Assembly: GCF_000711885.1 (NCBI RefSeq)
Contig: NZ_JONK01000027.1
Coordinates: forward strand, 1-64,000
From: Chromobacterium haemolyticum DSM 19808
Lineage (GTDB): Bacteria > Pseudomonadota > Gammaproteobacteria > Burkholderiales > Chromobacteriaceae
DNA: 64,000 nucleotides
Reading direction: 5' to 3'
Of this stretch, positions 62,364-64,000 are shown piece after piece. The notes beneath the pieces were generated by a model that did no database searches, had not been told where the DNA came from, and worked only from the letters and a program-made list of their open reading frames with translations. The translations under genes were made by a program, and so were the position numbers. Every line of letters starts with the position of its first letter. Within the stretch, counting starts at the first letter, position 1.

Positions 62364-64000
62364 ATGTATCTATTGAACGGAACACTGAACGCCGCCGTGG
62401 ACGCCGCCGCCGCGCTGGCGCAGTTGCAAGCGGGGCTGCCCGCAGCGCTGGCCCGGCCCCCGGCCTTGGACGCGGTGCTGGATTGCGCCGAACGCTTCGC
62501 CGCGGCCCTGCCGCAACGGGCGGAGGCTCTGGGCCTGGACGCCGCCGCCGTCGACGCGCTGCAAGGCTTTTGCCGGCGCGAGGCGCTGCAAGCCAAGGTC
62601 CGCCGCGAGCTGGGCGAACAAGCCTTCTCGCTGCGCCGCTTCGACTACCGCCAGCCGCGTTTTGAAAGCTGGCGGCCGCTGGGCCTGGTGGCCCACATCA
62701 CCCCGGCCAACGCGCCGCTGCTGCCCTTCATGGCGGTGCTGGAAAGCCTGCTGGCCGGCAACGTCAACTGGCTGCGCCCCAGCGGCAGCGACCAAGGCCG
62801 CAGCGCGCGGCTGCTGGCTGATTTCCTGAGCCACGACGCCGCCGGCGTTCTGTCCGCCCACGTGGCGGTGCTGCCGCTGGCCACTGATCAACTGGCTGGG
62901 CTGCTGGCCCGCGCCGACGCGGTGTCCGCCTGGGGCGGCGACGCCGCGCTGGAGGCGATCCGCCGCCAGGCGCCGGCCGGCTGCCGCTGGATACCCTGGG
63001 GCCACCGCATCAGCTTCGCCTACCTGGACCCGGCCGCGGCGACGGAGGCCGATTACGACGCGCTGGCCGACGACGTCTGCCGTTTTGATCAGCAAGCCTG
63101 TTCCAGCCCGCAATGCCTGCTGGTGGACAGCGAGGACGAAGCCGCGTTGCGCGGCGCGGCCCAGGCCATGGCCGCCGCGTTGACGCGGCGCGCGCCGGCC
63201 TGGCCGGCCCTGCAGCCGGACGTGCAGGAAGCCGCGGAAATCTCCAGCCAGCTGGCCATGCTGCGGCTGGACCAGTCTTTCGCCGGCGTGACCGGCGCGG
63301 TGGAGCAGGGCGAGGGCTGGCGCGTGGCCTGGGCGCAGCGCCAAGAGCTGGCGGCCTCGCCGCTGTTCCGCACCCTGCAACTGCGGCCGGCGCCGCGCGC
63401 GCGACTAGTGGAACTGCTGCTGCCCTGGCGCACCCATTTGCAAAGCTGCGGCCTGATCGCCGCGCCGGAGCAAGTGCCGGCGCTCAGCCGCCTGCTGCTG
63501 GACGCCGGCGTCAGCCGGCTGTGCCCGGTGGGAGCGATGCACGACGGCTACGCCGGCGAGCCGCACGATGGCGTTTACGCGCTGAGCCGGCTGACGCGGC
63601 GGGTGTCCGTGAGCCTGAGCGACGGCCAACTGCCCGGCCATGCGACACTGGACGCCTTGCCCCCGCCGCCGGCCGGCCTGGACGCGCTGCCTGTGATGGA
63701 CAAGGCGGCCTTCCAACAAGCCGAGATGGGGCCGGCCGCCCAGCTGTTCTTCCGCAGCGGCGGCAGCAGCGGCGAGCCCAAGCTGGCCGGCTTCAGCTAC
63801 CGCGACTATCACCGCCAGATGCAAGCGGCGGCGGACGGCCTGCTCGCCGCGGGTCTGGATCCGGCGCAAGACCGGGTGATGAATCTGCTCTACGGCGGCA
63901 ACCTTTACGGCGGCATGCTCAGTTTCTTTACCATCCTGGACAAGTTGGGCGTGCCGCAATACCCGATGGGCGGCCCGGTGGACGACGACTTCAGCCAGAT
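62364..64000 (+). CDS. LuxC-like acyl-CoA reductase fused to an adenylate-forming domain, 3' end cut
   Basis: The frame opens at ATG 62364 one base after the LuxE-like stop and has no stop before the window ends, so at least 545 residues. Residues 1-430 are LuxC-like: PLGLVAHITPANAPLLPFMAVLESLLAGNVNWLRPS and the catalytic Cys in FDQQACSSPQCLLVD. From about residue 450 a second domain starts; LFFRSGGSSGEPKLAGFSYRDYH is an AMP-binding loop of the PaaK/LuxE type. The fusion would join activation and reduction in one protein. AAGGAATC lies before the ATG. Confidence 0.88.
   Translation, partial: MYLLNGTLNAAVDAAAALAQLQAGLPAALARPPALDAVLDCAERFAAALPQRAEALGLDAAAVDALQGFCRREALQAKVRRELGEQAFSLRRFDYRQPRFESWRPLGLVAHITPANAPLLPFMAVLESLLAGNVNWLRPSGSDQGRSARLLADFLSHDAAGVLSAHVAVLPLATDQLAGLLARADAVSAWGGDAALEAIRRQAPAGCRWIPWGHRISFAYLDPAAATEADYDALADDVCRFDQQACSSPQCLLVDSEDEAALRGAAQAMAAALTRRAPAWPALQPDVQEAAEISSQLAMLRLDQSFAGVTGAVEQGEGWRVAWAQRQELAASPLFRTLQLRPAPRARLVELLLPWRTHLQSCGLIAAPEQVPALSRLLLDAGVSRLCPVGAMHDGYAGEPHDGVYALSRLTRRVSVSLSDGQLPGHATLDALPPPPAGLDALPVMDKAAFQQAEMGPAAQLFFRSGGSSGEPKLAGFSYRDYHRQMQAAADGLLAAGLDPAQDRVMNLLYGGNLYGGMLSFFTILDKLGVPQYPMGGPVDDDFSQ

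Noticed and set aside
59952-64000. Bioluminescence lux operon
   Set aside because: LuxE- and LuxC-like proteins occur, but no luciferase or luxD gene is seen in the window and LuxC is fused to another domain.

Overview
The window reads as the chromosome of a high-GC beta-proteobacterium. The most likely home is the Chromobacteriaceae (Chromobacterium or a close relative). This rests on VioB-like proteins, an Entner-Doudoroff block controlled by HexR, a three-gene pnt operon, a carnitine cdh operon and the algZ/argH divergent pair. The assignment is inferred from gene content and composition; no search was possible.

Layout. 0-0.3 kb: the 3' end of a 23S rRNA, a 5S rRNA and the rrn terminator. 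0.4-10.7 kb: a fimbrial-like protein, then a contractile phage-tail module. The module has a Mor/C-type activator on the minus strand and plus-strand genes for Gp37-like, DUF2635-like, sheath, tube, tail assembly chaperone with an out-of-frame extension, tape measure, U, X, D and spike V. Its front half follows Mu order and its back half carries P2-type U-X-D. It stops after the spike: no baseplate wedge, fibre, lysis or head genes are present.

11.7-22.5 kb is the most unusual region. A secreted Cys-rich protein is followed by two genes that look like VioB (the iminophenylpyruvate dimer synthase of violacein synthesis) split into an N-terminal half and a ferritin-like half. Next comes a complete ebo operon in the order eboD-E-C-A-B-F. 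Ebo proteins are known from export of scytonemin precursors in cyanobacteria, so a dimerised aromatic metabolite with a dedicated trafficking system is a reasonable, untested hypothesis.

22.5-37 kb is mixed housekeeping and signalling: a structured non-coding stretch, a hypothetical gene, exported catalase KatB, a TMEM175-like channel, an AlgZ-type sensor kinase without its regulator, argH, an EAL protein, GlpR, a GGDEF response regulator, an RNase II-family enzyme and an HDOD protein. 37.2-45.9 kb holds the Entner-Doudoroff/glucose block: edd-eda divergent from zwf-pgl-glk-hexR-pgi, with HexR-like operators between them. 46-50.5 kb: two META-domain paralogues and pntAA-pntAB-pntB. 50.9-56.3 kb: a solute-binding protein and a carnitine catabolic operon (caiX-cdhC-cdhA-cdhB with a CdhR-type regulator) in which caiX carries an in-frame stop. 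56.5-59.5 kb: an M60 enhancin-like metallopeptidase with a structured leader, and a small molybdopterin-fold protein. 59.6-64 kb: a small membrane ORF, MdfA, a LuxE-like ligase and a LuxC-like reductase fused to a second ligase domain that runs off the window.

Two families of imperfect palindromic intergenic repeats of about 100-145 bp are scattered through the window. In three places a copy of one abuts a copy of the other. No CRISPR array, tRNA gene or insertion sequence was seen.
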